A DNA stretch of 64,000 bases, taken from Fusarium oxysporum f. sp. lycopersici 4287 (taxonomy: Eukaryota > Ascomycota > Sordariomycetes > Hypocreales > Nectriaceae). The notes under the pieces are model-generated. The model was not told where the DNA came from. It searched no databases and saw only the letters and a program-made list of their open reading frames with translations. Within the stretch, counting starts at the first letter, position 1. Each line of letters begins with the position of its first letter. Positions 10,973 through 21,270 of the stretch are shown here, one piece after another. The DNA lies in assembly GCF_000149955.1 (NCBI RefSeq), contig NC_030987.1, forward strand, positions 2,695,236 to 2,759,235. Direction: 5' to 3'. The position numbers and the translations under genes were made by a program.

Positions 10973-11808
10973 TTAATCCCAGTCATCATCCTCACTGTCA
11001 ACGTTCCGTGACCTTCCAGCCGTTCCCGTCTTGATAGATTTGCCAGCCAATCTCTCCTCCTCAGCATCCTCGGCAGCTTGCCTCCTCTTGACAATACGCA
11101 TGTCAGAATCAGGTACAGCACCGACTTCGACCAAGAGGTTGTCAATTTGTTGCATGGTTGTTCGGACGCCTCCAATAGTCGCCAATGTTACAATCTGCTT
11201 AACAATATCCCCCTTGTTATATACTAGAATTGTTGGGCAGTTTCGATCGGGATAGTTCTCAATGGCTTGGCTCGCTCGGATCTCACAGAACTTTATCTCG
11301 CCGTACTCCCTCGCAGCCTGTCTCCATAGCTCAGTCAAGACTCGCGACTCAACATTGTTGCCCATTGAAGATGTCAAGTTGACAAAAACCGGTCCATTTT
11401 GTGATGCGTCTGTGACTTCGCGCTGATACTCGGGTTTCGATAGAGGATATACGCTTCCATGCAAAGCCTTCTTTTGTAGGCTGTTCAACTCGGCCATGCG
11501 CTTTTGGCGATATTGCTCCAAGAAAGCTTCATCTTCGTCGTCTTCAAGTTCGTCCAGCTCGTCGAGGTCCTTGCCTTCCAAGCGATTCTCATGTGCCAAT
11601 CTTCGTCCTTCAAGAATAGCCTCCTCAATCATAGGAGTCGGGCTGGGTGGCTTCTCAGGAATAACGCCATGTTTTCGAAGAATATCATTCCTATGGCGGG
11701 GTTAGAGCTAGCTCATGAGCATGGAGGGGTAACAGAGAATTACCATTCTGTGTCTGCATTTGGATCGTCAATAGGAACATTGATGCGTTGTTCTAACGGA
11801 TTAGACAT
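10973..11808 (-). CDS. PLP2: Phosducin-like protein 2 (Plp2/VIAF-type)
   Basis: Exon 1 is 11808-11744 (MSNPLEQRINVPIDDPNADT). A 53-bp intron follows (GTAATT donor), then exon 2 is 11690-10973, giving 260 residues. The N-terminal segment TEWNDILRKHGVIPEKPPSP is the conserved start of the phosducin-like group 2/3 proteins. An acidic helix (DELDELEDDEDEAFLEQYRQKRM) precedes the thioredoxin-fold domain with YPLSKPEYQREVTDAS and NYPDRNCPTILVYNKGD. The acidic C-terminus ends SEDDDWD. Plp2 is a cytosolic co-chaperone of the CCT chaperonin in actin, tubulin and G-protein beta folding, and is essential in yeast. It is divergent from the S27 gene across 474 bp. Confidence 0.93.
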
Positions 11809-12282
11809 TTTGAGAGACTGAAGAAATAGAAGAAATTCTTCAAGAAGTCTCTTCAGTACAATTTGTATTGTCTAAAAGTGGTAGCCTACGACTGACGCAA
11901 CTCAACTTCAGGCTCCTAATCACTGGCTTACGTACAGATACAGGCAGCTAGCATAGCTCTCGATGCATAACTCGCATAAACCCCTCCAAGCATATCTTGT
12001 CTGCACAAGCTCCATCCGGCTCTATGTTATACCGAACTAGGCCAGAGCTTTGCGCCGTGTTTTATCACGTGTGTGGGAGTTACAACCCTAGAACGCTAAA
12101 CTAGATTGGGCAACAGAATCCGCCCAGAGGCAAGAACCAGTCGTCCCCCTCAGAGCCACCGAACTTTTCCTCGCTTACCTCCTCCCACCCACCTTGCGAG
12201 CCTCAAATCTGATCCCGGATTTCGTCAAGCTTTCCCATTCTCGCAAGAAACCGACAAGACTTTTTCGAGAAAATCAGACAAG
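11809..12282. promoter_or_regulatory. Divergent promoter region, PLP2 / RPS27
   Basis: A 474-bp spacer between the start codons of PLP2 (minus) and RPS27 (plus). The last 120 bases before RPS27 are rich in C and T, as is common for ribosomal-protein leaders in fungi. Promoter role is inferred from position. Confidence 0.5.
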
Positions 12283-12819
12283 ATGGTAAGCGACTGCCTT
12301 TTTCTGACGCATTTTACGATGGACCTACGATGGGGGATGGATGGACGACGACCACGTGTGTGAAGGACGTGGAAAGCATCGACCTCGAAAAGATCTTGCT
12401 GCCCGTGGCAAAAGTATCAATTTGATGGAGCACGACATCGATGGCACAATGGATGATGGATTGGACACGCAAAGGATATACGCAAGATGATGGAACAAGC
12501 TGGCTGACTCTCCGCCTTTTCAGGTTCTCGCCGTTGATCTTCTGAACCCTTCCCCGGCCGCCGAGGCCAAGAAGCACAAGCTCAAGGTACGATGCATCGA
12601 CATATTTTCATGACGACAAAACTCTAACAAAACTAGACCCTCGTGCCCGCCCCTCGATCCTTCTTCATGGACGTCAAGTGCCCCGGATGCTTCACCATCA
12701 CCACCGTCTTCTCTCACGCCCAGACCGTCGTCATCTGCCAGGGATGCACTACTGTCCTCTGCCAGCCTACCGGTGGTAAGGCTCGATTGACCGAGGGCTG
12801 CTCTTTCCGACGGAAGTAA
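12283..12819 (+). CDS. RPS27: 40S ribosomal protein S27 (eS27)
   Basis: Three exons: 12283-12285, 12524-12586 and 12637-12819, encoding 82 residues ([20 protein letters not shown]). Exon 1 is only the ATG. The 238-bp first intron starts with GTAAGC directly after the start codon and ends CTTTTCAG after a CTGAC branch-like site. The second intron is 50 bp (GTACGA to ACTAG). The C4 zinc finger is seen as KCPGCFTIT and [10 protein letters not shown], and the tail [14 protein letters not shown] is conserved in S27 proteins. S27 is a structural protein of the small ribosomal subunit and is needed for rRNA processing. The length equals the normal family length. Confidence 0.97.
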
Positions 12820-14377
12820 ACTGCTTCGCGGCGGTTTTATCTCCTTGGGTACTCATGACTCTTACGGTTCAACTCATGGTGGTCATCTCGGATCTGCAAA
12901 AACACAACCTCGACATGGACGGATAGAACAAACCGACGTTGCGAACATTTACCAAAAACCTCTTTGCAGATAGAAGATGGGGCACCCAGAATAGGGGCGT
13001 TTGGGGTCTCCGGATATCTTGCATGGCACATCATTCTTCTTTTTGTTTTTCCGTTGCGCGCCTTGTACTAAAGAGTCTTCTCGAGGCAGGAAGGAAAAAA
13101 AGCACTGCATGGGTGGAAAGCTGGAGAAAGCCTTCACGAGTGTCCGGACTGGCCTGGCTAGGCTGGCTGGACACGAGGACGTGGAACCGCTGGTTGATGA
13201 TCGCTTCATACCCGGGTGCAGTGGGTAGCGGAGGATGGTCACTGTGCTTTTGCGAAATTCACAATGGTTTCCACATCACCTTCTTGTTGACGTGAATGTT
13301 TCTAGTCGATGCGATTGAGTTGTGATGCTATCGTGCCTGTCGTAGAGCACACTGCTGTTGATGATTGCTATGATGCCATGACTTTTCCATCTCTTGATAA
13401 TCTTTGCCGACCATACTCCTCACCAGAGCTATCGCTGTTGAGTTGATTCTACTTGATGATGATTGGTGGTATACGGCGTCATCGACAGTAGCCTAGACCC
13501 CTCATCCTATCAGTTTGCCTGGCCGTCGACTCACCGGATGACTCGATCCGGAGAGACTCATCCGCTCTGCCGCCCATGAAAGCCTAAGATAACTCAACTA
13601 AGCAATACCAATGTTAACTACCTTAATTTTCCATGAGAACCTGGGGAACCAATTACCCCGCGAAATGCTGTTTGAAGGTGTTATGCCTTAAACTAAATGC
13701 ATTGTAGTTCGAGTCATAGTTGATGATGATTGGATGGAATGAGACTTGTGAAGATCTGAACTTCAGAACATCGAGTGTCAAACCTATTTGCTTCCTCATA
13801 ATTTCAACTCCATTTTATAATACAAGAACAACTTAAGACTGGAAATTCTTCGGCGTGAAAAGATACATAGTACATTGTCACAATTGATTGTCTTGTACTG
13901 CTCATGTGATGACCTCGTGTGATGATATACCTAAGTCGGTAAGTCTTTCATCTGCCCGTAAGCTTACCATGGATGGCAAATTCGAAGTGGAGCTTCAGCA
14001 AAGGGAAAGCAAATAAAATTCGGCGTTGCCGATCCTGAAATTGCTAGAACTTGCCTTCAAGTGTTGATTTGCCACCGCCTTGCCTCCCTCTGCACACTTG
14101 CTGATCCTGGGGGGGGGGGGGTTTCAAGAAAAGTGCAGGATCAAGCCATTATATGATAGAATTACTTCTTAAAGGTTTAGTCTTCCATATTGACCTAGTA
14201 TGCTTATATAAATAAAACCAAAACTTATATAAATATTGAATTATATGCGTCTACATAGAATCTACCGGCGTTTCCGTCTCTTTCCTCAATACACAGAGAG
14301 AGTATGGTAGCTGATCATATAAATGCACCTTGTCAGATGACTCAGCGGACCATGGCCAAATCTCCAATCATTAATTT
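12820..14377. other. Intergenic, RPS27 to RNR inhibitor gene
   Basis: About 1.6 kb without a supportable gene. It starts with the RPS27 3' region. A run of 13 G lies at 14109-14121. AT-rich sequence follows at 14140-14260. Short ORFs on both strands overlap each other and show no family. Confidence 0.5.
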
Positions 14378-14414
14378 ACGCGAAAGCGGCACGACAAGAT
14401 CGCGTCAAAACGCG
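14378..14414 (+). promoter_or_regulatory. Cluster of three ACGCG-type (MCB-like) elements
   Basis: Within 37 bases there are three ACGCG cores: ACGCG at 14378-14382, its reverse CGCGT at 14401-14405, and ACGCG at 14410-14414. They lie about 460 bp upstream of the RNR-inhibitor start codon and just before its leader. ACGCGT-type MCB boxes bind MBF and drive G1/S transcription in yeasts. Assignment here is inference from the motif and the function of the downstream gene. Confidence 0.35.
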
Positions 14415-14867
14415 GGAGCCCGGGATCCACAGTGAGAAATTGCTGTTAAATGATTGGGCTGTCAAGGCCGCTTTGGGGATCGTCTTCGTCTTGGGGCAGG
14501 ACAGGGGCACTTCACTTTCTTGACCCTGTTCTTTTCCTCACCCCAGCAACAAGTCAATATTGGCCTTCGACTTGTTTCACCCAGAAGCCACTCTTCGCTC
14601 TGTTCTCCTTTTGAACCCTTGTTTTCTTCCCTCGATTGCGACGTCATCTGCGTTCTTACAAGACCTTACCTCTCTTCAATTCTGTCCATTGACAAACTCC
14701 CCACTCTACCACTCTTGAACTCTGTTTCTGTACTTGACTTTCTTGTCAGTCGTTGCTTACTGCGATCTTGTCTGCAACGTCATTCCATCAGCGTAACAAC
14801 TATTGACGATTCTTGTTGAATCAATCAACACTACAACTTCACACCAACTTGCTCCAAATCTGCCATC

Positions 14868-15524
14868 ATGTCTACTCCTCGTATCAAGCGTCAATTCGCC
14901 GGCGCCTCTGCCGACCCATCTCAACGTCAAATCACTTCCTTCTTCAATGCCCGATCATCCGATGAGTCTGCGATTGCTGAGGCCGACAAGCCCATGCAAC
15001 CTACTCTTCCTTCAAACGTCCAGGCCAACCTACTCAGTGTCGGTATGCGAGTTCGCAAGTCCGTTCCCGAAGGCTACAAGACAAAGGGCACCAGTGCCTT
15101 CAAGCTCTGGACAGACAATGCACCTGTAAACGCTTCTACCGCTATTGCAAAGGCACCTGGCAAGGGTGCTTCCCGAGAGCTTCTCCCCTTCTGCGGAATC
15201 AACAAGGTCGGCGGCCTCGACACCCAGCCGGAATTCGAGGATGATGTACCAGACCTCGATGCTATCCCCGAGCTCACCATGTCGCAAGAGAGTGCGGAGG
15301 GCGAGTCGTACGACGGTTCTCGAAAGCGAATTTTCGACGAGGATGACGATGAGCTTGACTCGAGCTTTGACATGGGCAACCACGGAAACCCTCGAGTCAT
15401 GGCTATTCCAGTTTCACGAAAGGGTGCCGGTTTAAGGAGCTTTGGTCAAGACAACCGGAACTCAGGATCTGACTTTGATGAGGCTGATTTCCTCGTCAAC
15501 CCCGAAATGGACCTAGCCAACTAA
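14868..15524 (+). CDS. Ribonucleotide reductase inhibitor (Spd1/Dif1-like)
   Basis: A single exon of 218 codons starting MSTPRIKRQFAGASADPSQR. Two family motifs of small fungal RNR regulators are present. QRQITSFFNA near residue 25 resembles the Hug/PIP-like motif of Spd1 and Dif1. LLSVGMRVRKSVPEGYKT near residue 65 is the RNR-inhibitor core. The C-terminal half is acidic and disordered (residues 120-170). Such proteins bind ribonucleotide reductase subunits or hold the small subunit in the nucleus and limit dNTP supply outside S phase and DNA damage. About 400 bases upstream of the start contain no ATG and are CT-rich, consistent with a long 5' leader. MCB-like boxes lie ahead of that leader. 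Confidence 0.85.
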   Translation: MSTPRIKRQFAGASADPSQRQITSFFNARSSDESAIAEADKPMQPTLPSNVQANLLSVGMRVRKSVPEGYKTKGTSAFKLWTDNAPVNASTAIAKAPGKGASRELLPFCGINKVGGLDTQPEFEDDVPDLDAIPELTMSQESAEGESYDGSRKRIFDEDDDELDSSFDMGNHGNPRVMAIPVSRKGAGLRSFGQDNRNSGSDFDEADFLVNPEMDLAN

Positions 15525-15757
15525 GTCACAGTGTTGTTCATTGGCTCAGGAAGAGCTTTGTATGTTTCATGTTCACTAGAAGCTATGTCGCGGTGTCACA
15601 AGCTTTGGGTCAGGCGTTCAGGATTATGATATATTAATGCTTCAGAGCGGTTAAATGTTATTGGATGGCAAAAATGTATCGGGACTCGCTGTATGCTGTA
15701 TGGAAATAAAACAAACCGGTCGTTATAAGACCTACAATTATATCCTTGTCCACCAAC

Positions 15758-17308
15758 TTACATACCAACGAATGGCTCTCGGAATTCTAGCAGATCTCGT
15801 TGTCCGTAAAACTCACCAGCTACCGTCAAGATCATATTAAGAGTTGCACGTAAATTCGCTCGCAGTCGCTGTTTAACACTCTCCTTTTCAAGATCCTCCT
15901 CGTCTTCTGATGTCATTCCGTGGCTAATCCGAGCAAGTAGTCGTTCTTTTGCTGCTTCGAGATTCTCCCGGGGCTCCTGGGCAGCAACTTCACCTTCTTC
16001 GGCTTCTGAGTCGGTCGCGATCTCCATAGCCACATCTTCGTCTTCGTCTTCTATCTCACCTTCTTCAGCATCAGGCTTTGGGGGAGATTTTGTCGTGGGT
16101 TCCGTCACTTTGGGTGTCTTCTCAACATCTTTTTCGGGCTCAGCTGGTGTTGGATCATCCTCATCTTGCCCAGAGCTGAGAGCACCTTCGACATCCAAAT
16201 CCTCTGGGTCGGCCAGGACTTCTTCATCACTGCTGCTTCCATCAACAGCTTCATGGGCCCCTAGTCCACCCTCTGCTAGCTCCTCCCTTAGAGCCGCCAT
16301 CTCTGCTAGGCTCCGACCTAAGAGGACTGCTCTGCGACCAAGGTCACGAATCCAGCCAATCTCGGCGTAGTTGAGCTCGCCCTTGTCCGGCATTCTAGCA
16401 AGCAGTGCCCAGATCCAACGGCTTGTACGTTCTGGAAGCGTATACCCTTGACGAAGGAATTTACCACCAAGAAGAATGCGCAGAATGCGTAGTGTAGTGT
16501 CCTTAGACATAAGGGCGACTTGAAGTGGGTGGGGATCGGTTTCGCGAAGGAGCCGTGACCATGTAGCTATCACCGCGGATTGATTTTCCGCAGGTGCATC
16601 AGTTTTTAGTTGGGCCTTGACGACACGGGAGACAGCGTTGGAGGGAAGATCGGCGTGAAGAATCGACCGTAAGCGGAGATATTGGTCCATAACCGATGCA
16701 AAGTAAGATTCATTCAGGGCGGCTTCTTCGTCGCAATCATCGTCGTAGTCATCTGGGTACTCGCCGTCTTCGTAATTGTCCTCTTCAGCCGCGTTGTCGG
16801 GTATTGCCATATATGCGCCGTCTTCATACCAGCCCCGAGAATCGCCAACACCATTATTGTATACAGTCCTGTCTATAGGTTGCTCGTCTTGTTCTTGGTC
16901 GTCGTTTCGGAGTTCGGGGGGGAGCTGGGGTCCTATTTGAACTTTTGGCGCAACGAGGAGATGGGGTATCCCGTTCGCTTCTTGTCTATAATACTCACCA
17001 TATCAGCATATGTGCTCTACAGTTTTGCGATCTTCAGCAAAGTCGACAAACGCGCATAAGAGGAGAACATACCTGACAGAGTTTAAATACGCCATCGCTT
17101 CTGAATCATCTTCGAAATCGTCCTCTTCTCCCTCCGGGATCGTGGTTGTATGGCCGTTTCCTGCGAAGACATATTTCTGGCCCCAGGTTGGGTCGATGCT
17201 AGAGTTTTGGTGCTGTCGCGTTTTGCCGCCTTGTTTCTTTGGTCGCTTTGATTGAGGGGCTAATACTTCGCCTTCATCGAGGTCCTCGAGATCCCGTTTG
17301 GCTGCCAT
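15758..17308 (-). CDS. Gemin2/Brr1 (SIP1) family protein
   Basis: Exon 1 is 17308-17073 (MAAKRDLEDLDEGEVLAPQS). An 87-bp intron follows (GTATGT to TATAG), then exon 2 is 16985-15758, giving 487 residues. The SIP1 domain covers about residues 140-300: SYFASVMDQYLRLRSIL, PHPLQVALMSKDTTLRILRI, RTSRWIWALLARMPDKGELN and WIRDLGRRAVLL match the helical Gemin2/Brr1 fold. A long acidic insert (about residues 310-430) separates this from a C-terminal segment ending EFYGQRDLLEFREPFVGM. Gemin2 binds Sm proteins and SMN during assembly of snRNPs in the cytoplasm. The gene is divergent from GatA across 189 bp. The reading frame is intact. Confidence 0.85.
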
Positions 17309-17497
17309 TTTAATATGGTGTTGACGCTTGTTCGAGCTTGTAGAAATTACCTAGGAGGATGAGATCGGACCCTTGAAAGATGAGTACAGTTGCCTTATCG
17401 ATAAGCCGGAAAGCTGCAGCTCATCCCGCTTTTTTGAACATGACCCTCAACTAACACCTTGAGTATAACAATTTCTCATGTTGATAATAATTCCACC
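17309..17497. promoter_or_regulatory. Short divergent promoter, Gemin2-like / GatA
   Basis: Only 189 bp separate the two start codons, so both genes must share this region for transcription start. Promoter role follows from position. Confidence 0.6.
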
Positions 17498-19077
17498 ATG
17501 AGCGTGTCTCGTGTGCGGCAATCAGCCTATAAATCAGCCTCATCTCACATCAAGTCTTGCCCGAGACTTTATGCACGACCTGTAACACAATGGCGTTCTC
17601 ATAGTAACTACAACCACTTTGTTGGTCGCAGTGAGTAACTCATCTTCTTAAACGATCTCGACTCACAAATACAGCCAAGCTTGCCTCCACAGACCCAAAT
17701 GCTGATTTCCTTCCTTTTATGTGCAAGGAAGTGAAGCCTTTCACTCTGGCTATCAAGGATAATATCGCAACCTCTGAGTTCCCAACACAATGCGCCTCAA
17801 CCATTCTCTCTTCTCACTCCTCACCCTTCGAAGCTACTGTGGTTCGTCAACTGCGCAAACGCGGAGCAACGGTGGTTGGAAAGACCAACATGGATGAATT
17901 CGGTATGGGCTCTCATTCGACAAACTCAGTGAATGGCGCAGTGAGGAATCCCCTGGCCAAGAATGACGAAGTGTCAGCCGGCGGAAGCTCAGGTGGAAGC
18001 GCCGTTGCAGTACGACTGGGAGATGCCGATATTGCCCTAGGAACAGATACAGGAGGTTCAATTCGACTACCTGCGGCATATACTGGAATAGTTGGCTACA
18101 AGCCTAGTTATGGCATGATTTCTCGGTTTGGCGTGGTTCCATATGCAAACTCTCTGGATACAGTCGGCTTCTTGTCCAAGGATGTCAAGCCGATACAAAA
18201 CCTCATCTTCGAGACTGGCATGCACAACGAACATGACTCTGGGGATCCAACATCACTACCTGCCGCATCTCGAAAACGATGTGCTTCAACAATACCATCC
18301 ACTCTTCCCGAACTATCAAGACTAAATATCGGCATTCCTCTCGAATACAATATTGACGAGCTTGACCCTTCTATCCGCGCCGCTTGGGTTTCTGCTGCCT
18401 CTTCTCTGGAGGCTCAAGGCGCGACTCTAGTTCCTATCTCTCTACCCTCCACAAAAGAAGCCCTGTGTGCTTACTATGTCCTTGCTCCTGCGGAGGCCTC
18501 GTCGAATCTTGCCAAGTACGACGGTGTTCGCTACGGAAAGCGTGGTGAAGGTAGTGATGCAGTGGGCGAGACTCTCTACTCTGATACCCGTGGTGAGGGC
18601 TTTGGTGAAGAGGTCAAGCGACGAATTCTCCTTGGCACGTACAGTCTCAGTTCTGAGGCAATAGACAACTACTTCATTCAAGCCCAAAAGGTCCGACGGA
18701 TGGTCCAGAAGGATTTTGATCGAGTATTCCGGCTTGATAACCCCCTTTATGAGCCCGCGCAGTTTGACTTGAGTGACATGGCCGAGGCCACCGGCATGGA
18801 GGACAAGACTGGCCCTGTTCAAGTGGACTTCATCCTCTCTCCTACAGCGCCAACATTCCCTCCAAGACTGGAAGACCTCAAGCAGCAGAGCAGTGTAGAC
18901 GTTTACATGAACGATGTCTTTACGGTTCCAGCAAGTTTGGCAGGCTTACCAGCTGTGAGTGTCCCAGCTAAAGTGGAGGGAGGTCAGTTCCCAGCAGGAT
19001 TGCAGGTCATCGGACAATACTGGGACGACCAGAGGGTGCTTCAACTGGCAGAAAAGTTAAAATCCCTGGCGGCATGA
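17498..19077 (+). CDS. HER2: Mitochondrial glutamyl-tRNA(Gln) amidotransferase subunit A
   Basis: Exon 1 is 17498-17630 and encodes a basic, Ser-rich N-terminus (MSVSRVRQSAYKSASSHIKS) that looks like a mitochondrial presequence. A 44-bp intron leads to exon 2 (17675-19077), for 511 residues in all. The amidase-signature triad is visible: Lys72 in LAIKDNIA, the cis-Ser in SAGGSSGGSAVAV (149-150), and Ser173 in TDTGGSIRLP. GYKPSYGMISRFG and the C-terminal LPAVSVPA, GLQVIGQYWDD motifs fit GatA. As part of the mitochondrial GatFAB-type complex it supplies ammonia from glutamine to convert Glu-tRNA(Gln) to Gln-tRNA(Gln). The reading frame is intact. Confidence 0.93.
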
Positions 19078-19633
19078 TTGTAGATATATTACAAGCGATG
19101 ATTTTATGATATTATTGTACATTAGAACAATTAGACGACAGCAGTATCTTGAGCATATCTGAGTGGTTCGCCTGTTCCCCCATCAAACTTCCTGTTTTGC
19201 ATTGAATGGATATCATGAATGCGTATCCGGCTAGCTGTATATTTGCCGCGGTCCAGTTTGAGTGATTCAAGTGCCCTATACAAGTAGGTGAAGGGTCTGA
19301 TAAGCATGCAAGAGCCCTAGCTCTGCCATTCTCGACTTTCGAATGGCACCCTATCAGCTTAATATGACACGGTCTCTGTTCGTCTTGCGTCGTTGCCATA
19401 GACATTCAACACCTGTAGATGTTGTCGTAGATGAGGCAGTTTCCACATATCGAGCTAAGCATGCCGTATTGATAAACTAGGCAGAAGCTTTTTCGTTCGC
19501 TCGCCCTAACGGTGCTATCCATAATCTCTTGAAGCGACAGGAGAGTAGAACCACGACGTCTGGCTTTTAGTAATGATTTATGGTGTTTTGCGAGTCAACT
19601 CTTTTGGTTGCTGAGCGAGGACAGTCCATCTGA
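19078..19633. other. Convergent intergenic region, GatA to Prp38
   Basis: A 556-bp stretch between two 3' ends with no recognisable ORF. It probably holds both 3' untranslated regions. Confidence 0.5.
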
Positions 19634-20401
19634 TCAAGGTGAGCGACTTCGACTTCGACTGCGGCCTCGACTCTGGCTTCTCCTCTCATCGCGATCAACT
19701 TCCATATCATCTCTATCGGAAATCTCTCCAGATTCTTCTCTTGTTCCATTCTCTTTCTCTGCTTCGTCCTCTTCCTCGAGAAGATCCTCAAGATCACCAA
19801 GGGGACTAACCCTTGGCTCGAGAATTTCCAAATCTTCCAAAACCTCTCGCTTTGGCATCTTCCAAAGACTTGTACCGCATACTCGCTCCTTTGTCAACAG
19901 CTCGTCCACAAATTCGTCCATGAATGTCAACACCACGCCCGCCCTTCCTCTCCGTCGAAGTTTGCGCCTATCCTCGAGGAACGGCTCCAGCATCTCGTAC
20001 ACATCCTTCGCTTGTCTTGTGAGTCGGAAGTAGAAGCACGCAAGCGCGCGCAGGTATTTAAAAGCCTCTCCGCCATATTTCAAGTACTCCATGAGCACTG
20101 CATCGCTAGGCGAAAGTTCAAGCAGCTTGAAGGCAAGACACAGGAATGGACTGGGTTTTTGTGTGACACCGTACGTTCCACCAATGAAATTGACATGCTC
20201 GACGACGCGATCGACAATATCCGCTTCGTTGAGCGCAAAGCATTGCTCTTTGTAAAAGTACGAGTCGACGATGCGATCCTTGACAGCCTTTTCCATAATA
20301 GTCGCGGGATTGAGGCCGTTTGGCGCGACCGATACGTTAGAGCCACGCTCATCGAGGAAGCGACGCGCATCGGCGTGAACTGTATCTTTGTTTCTGCTCA
20401 T
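19634..20401 (-). CDS. PRP38: Pre-mRNA-splicing factor Prp38
   Basis: A single exon of 255 codons starting MSRNKDTVHADARRFLDERG. The Prp38 domain covers residues 1-180: ATIMEKAVKDRIVDSYFYKE, NFIGGTYGVTQKPSPFLCLA, DAVLMEYLKYGGEAFKYLRA and the RRGRAGVVLTFMDEFVDELL region are all conserved. The tail is acidic and then Arg/Ser-rich (SQSRGRSRSRSRSP). Metazoan Prp38 also carries an RS tail; the budding yeast protein is shorter. Prp38 is a U4/U6.U5 tri-snRNP and B-complex protein required for spliceosome activation. It is divergent from the small membrane-protein gene across 262 bp. Confidence 0.95.
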   Translation of the reverse strand: MSRNKDTVHADARRFLDERGSNVSVAPNGLNPATIMEKAVKDRIVDSYFYKEQCFALNEADIVDRVVEHVNFIGGTYGVTQKPSPFLCLAFKLLELSPSDAVLMEYLKYGGEAFKYLRALACFYFRLTRQAKDVYEMLEPFLEDRRKLRRRGRAGVVLTFMDEFVDELLTKERVCGTSLWKMPKREVLEDLEILEPRVSPLGDLEDLLEEEDEAEKENGTREESGEISDRDDMEVDRDERRSQSRGRSRSRSRSP

Positions 20402-20663
20402 TGTGTGTGATCGTGGTTTAGAAAGTTGTCGATTGTCAAGGTTGGAGATGGTGGGGACTGTTTGAAAGCTTGGTGTTGGAAATCATTGAAGCTTGGATCC
20501 GATAAGATGATAAGAATGTTGCTGTGTCAACGATGTCAACAGTGCACTTACACAGCGGTCAAGGATGACGACAACCAACTCACAACTACCTGAAAGGTAC
20601 ACAAAATTGTGAAAGCTCAACATTTACAGTCCTGCGTTGCTACAATTTAGCAATTCTGTCAAA

Positions 20664-21270
20664 ATGGCCAGATTGCTTCTTTCATCCGGTCAAGTGCAGG
20701 TCATCGCATCGGGCTTCGTCGGTAAGACATATTCTCAACCTCTCCACTGCTCTCCGCATTCCAGGTCATGCCATGCTAATAAAACATTCTTCTAAAGTGG
20801 TTATTTGTACATTTGCGCTCTTTATTAGTGGCTACATAATCCAGCAAAGAACGCTCACTCAACTCCGCTCAGCGATCAAGCCACGACAAGAGACACGCCC
20901 GTCGCCAAAAGTCTATCTCCCCGAGAAGTTCCAAGTACGGACGAAAGAGCTAGAGGATGGTCGGGTTATCGACATAGATACAGAAGCAGATATTGAAGTG
21001 CGAAGGCAGCGGCTCTTAGTTGAGATCAAGGAGACGAAACCTAATGTCGATGTTGAGGGCAATGCTGCACTGGAGAGAAATATCGAGATTATAAAACAGC
21101 TACAGGCCAAAGTGGTGGACAAGATGTCAACACCTGAAGGACATGTCGAAGCACCAGTCAAGAACCACAAGCCTGTGAGCAAGGCAAAGAGGAGGAAGAT
21201 GATCAAGCAAGAACTTCAGAAGTCAGCCCAGGCTGAAGATGGGCTTTACTACCAACGCAGGATGTGGTGA
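20664..21270 (+). CDS. Small single-pass membrane protein of unknown function
   Basis: Exon 1 is 20664-20721 (MARLLLSSGQVQVIASGFV) and exon 2 is 20798-21270. They are joined over a 76-bp intron (GTAAGA to TAAAG) to give 176 residues. Residues 13-37 form one hydrophobic helix (VIASGFVVVICTFALFISGY). Behind it lies a charged, probably helical region (residues 55-165) rich in Lys and Glu that ends QAEDGLYYQRRMW. The short N-terminus before the helix and the basic residues after it suggest anchoring in a membrane, possibly mitochondrial, with a soluble C-terminal part. I do not recognise the family. The intron with matching phases and the intact frame support a real gene. Confidence 0.65.

Noticed and set aside
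14454..14819. 121-codon ORF in the leader of the RNR-inhibitor gene
   Set aside because: It starts from TTG; the stretch contains no ATG on the plus strand, so it is better explained as an untranslated leader.
15030..15400. Two minus-strand ORFs of 108-117 codons inside the RNR-inhibitor gene
   Set aside because: They are antisense to a gene with clear family motifs and have no ATG context or similarity.
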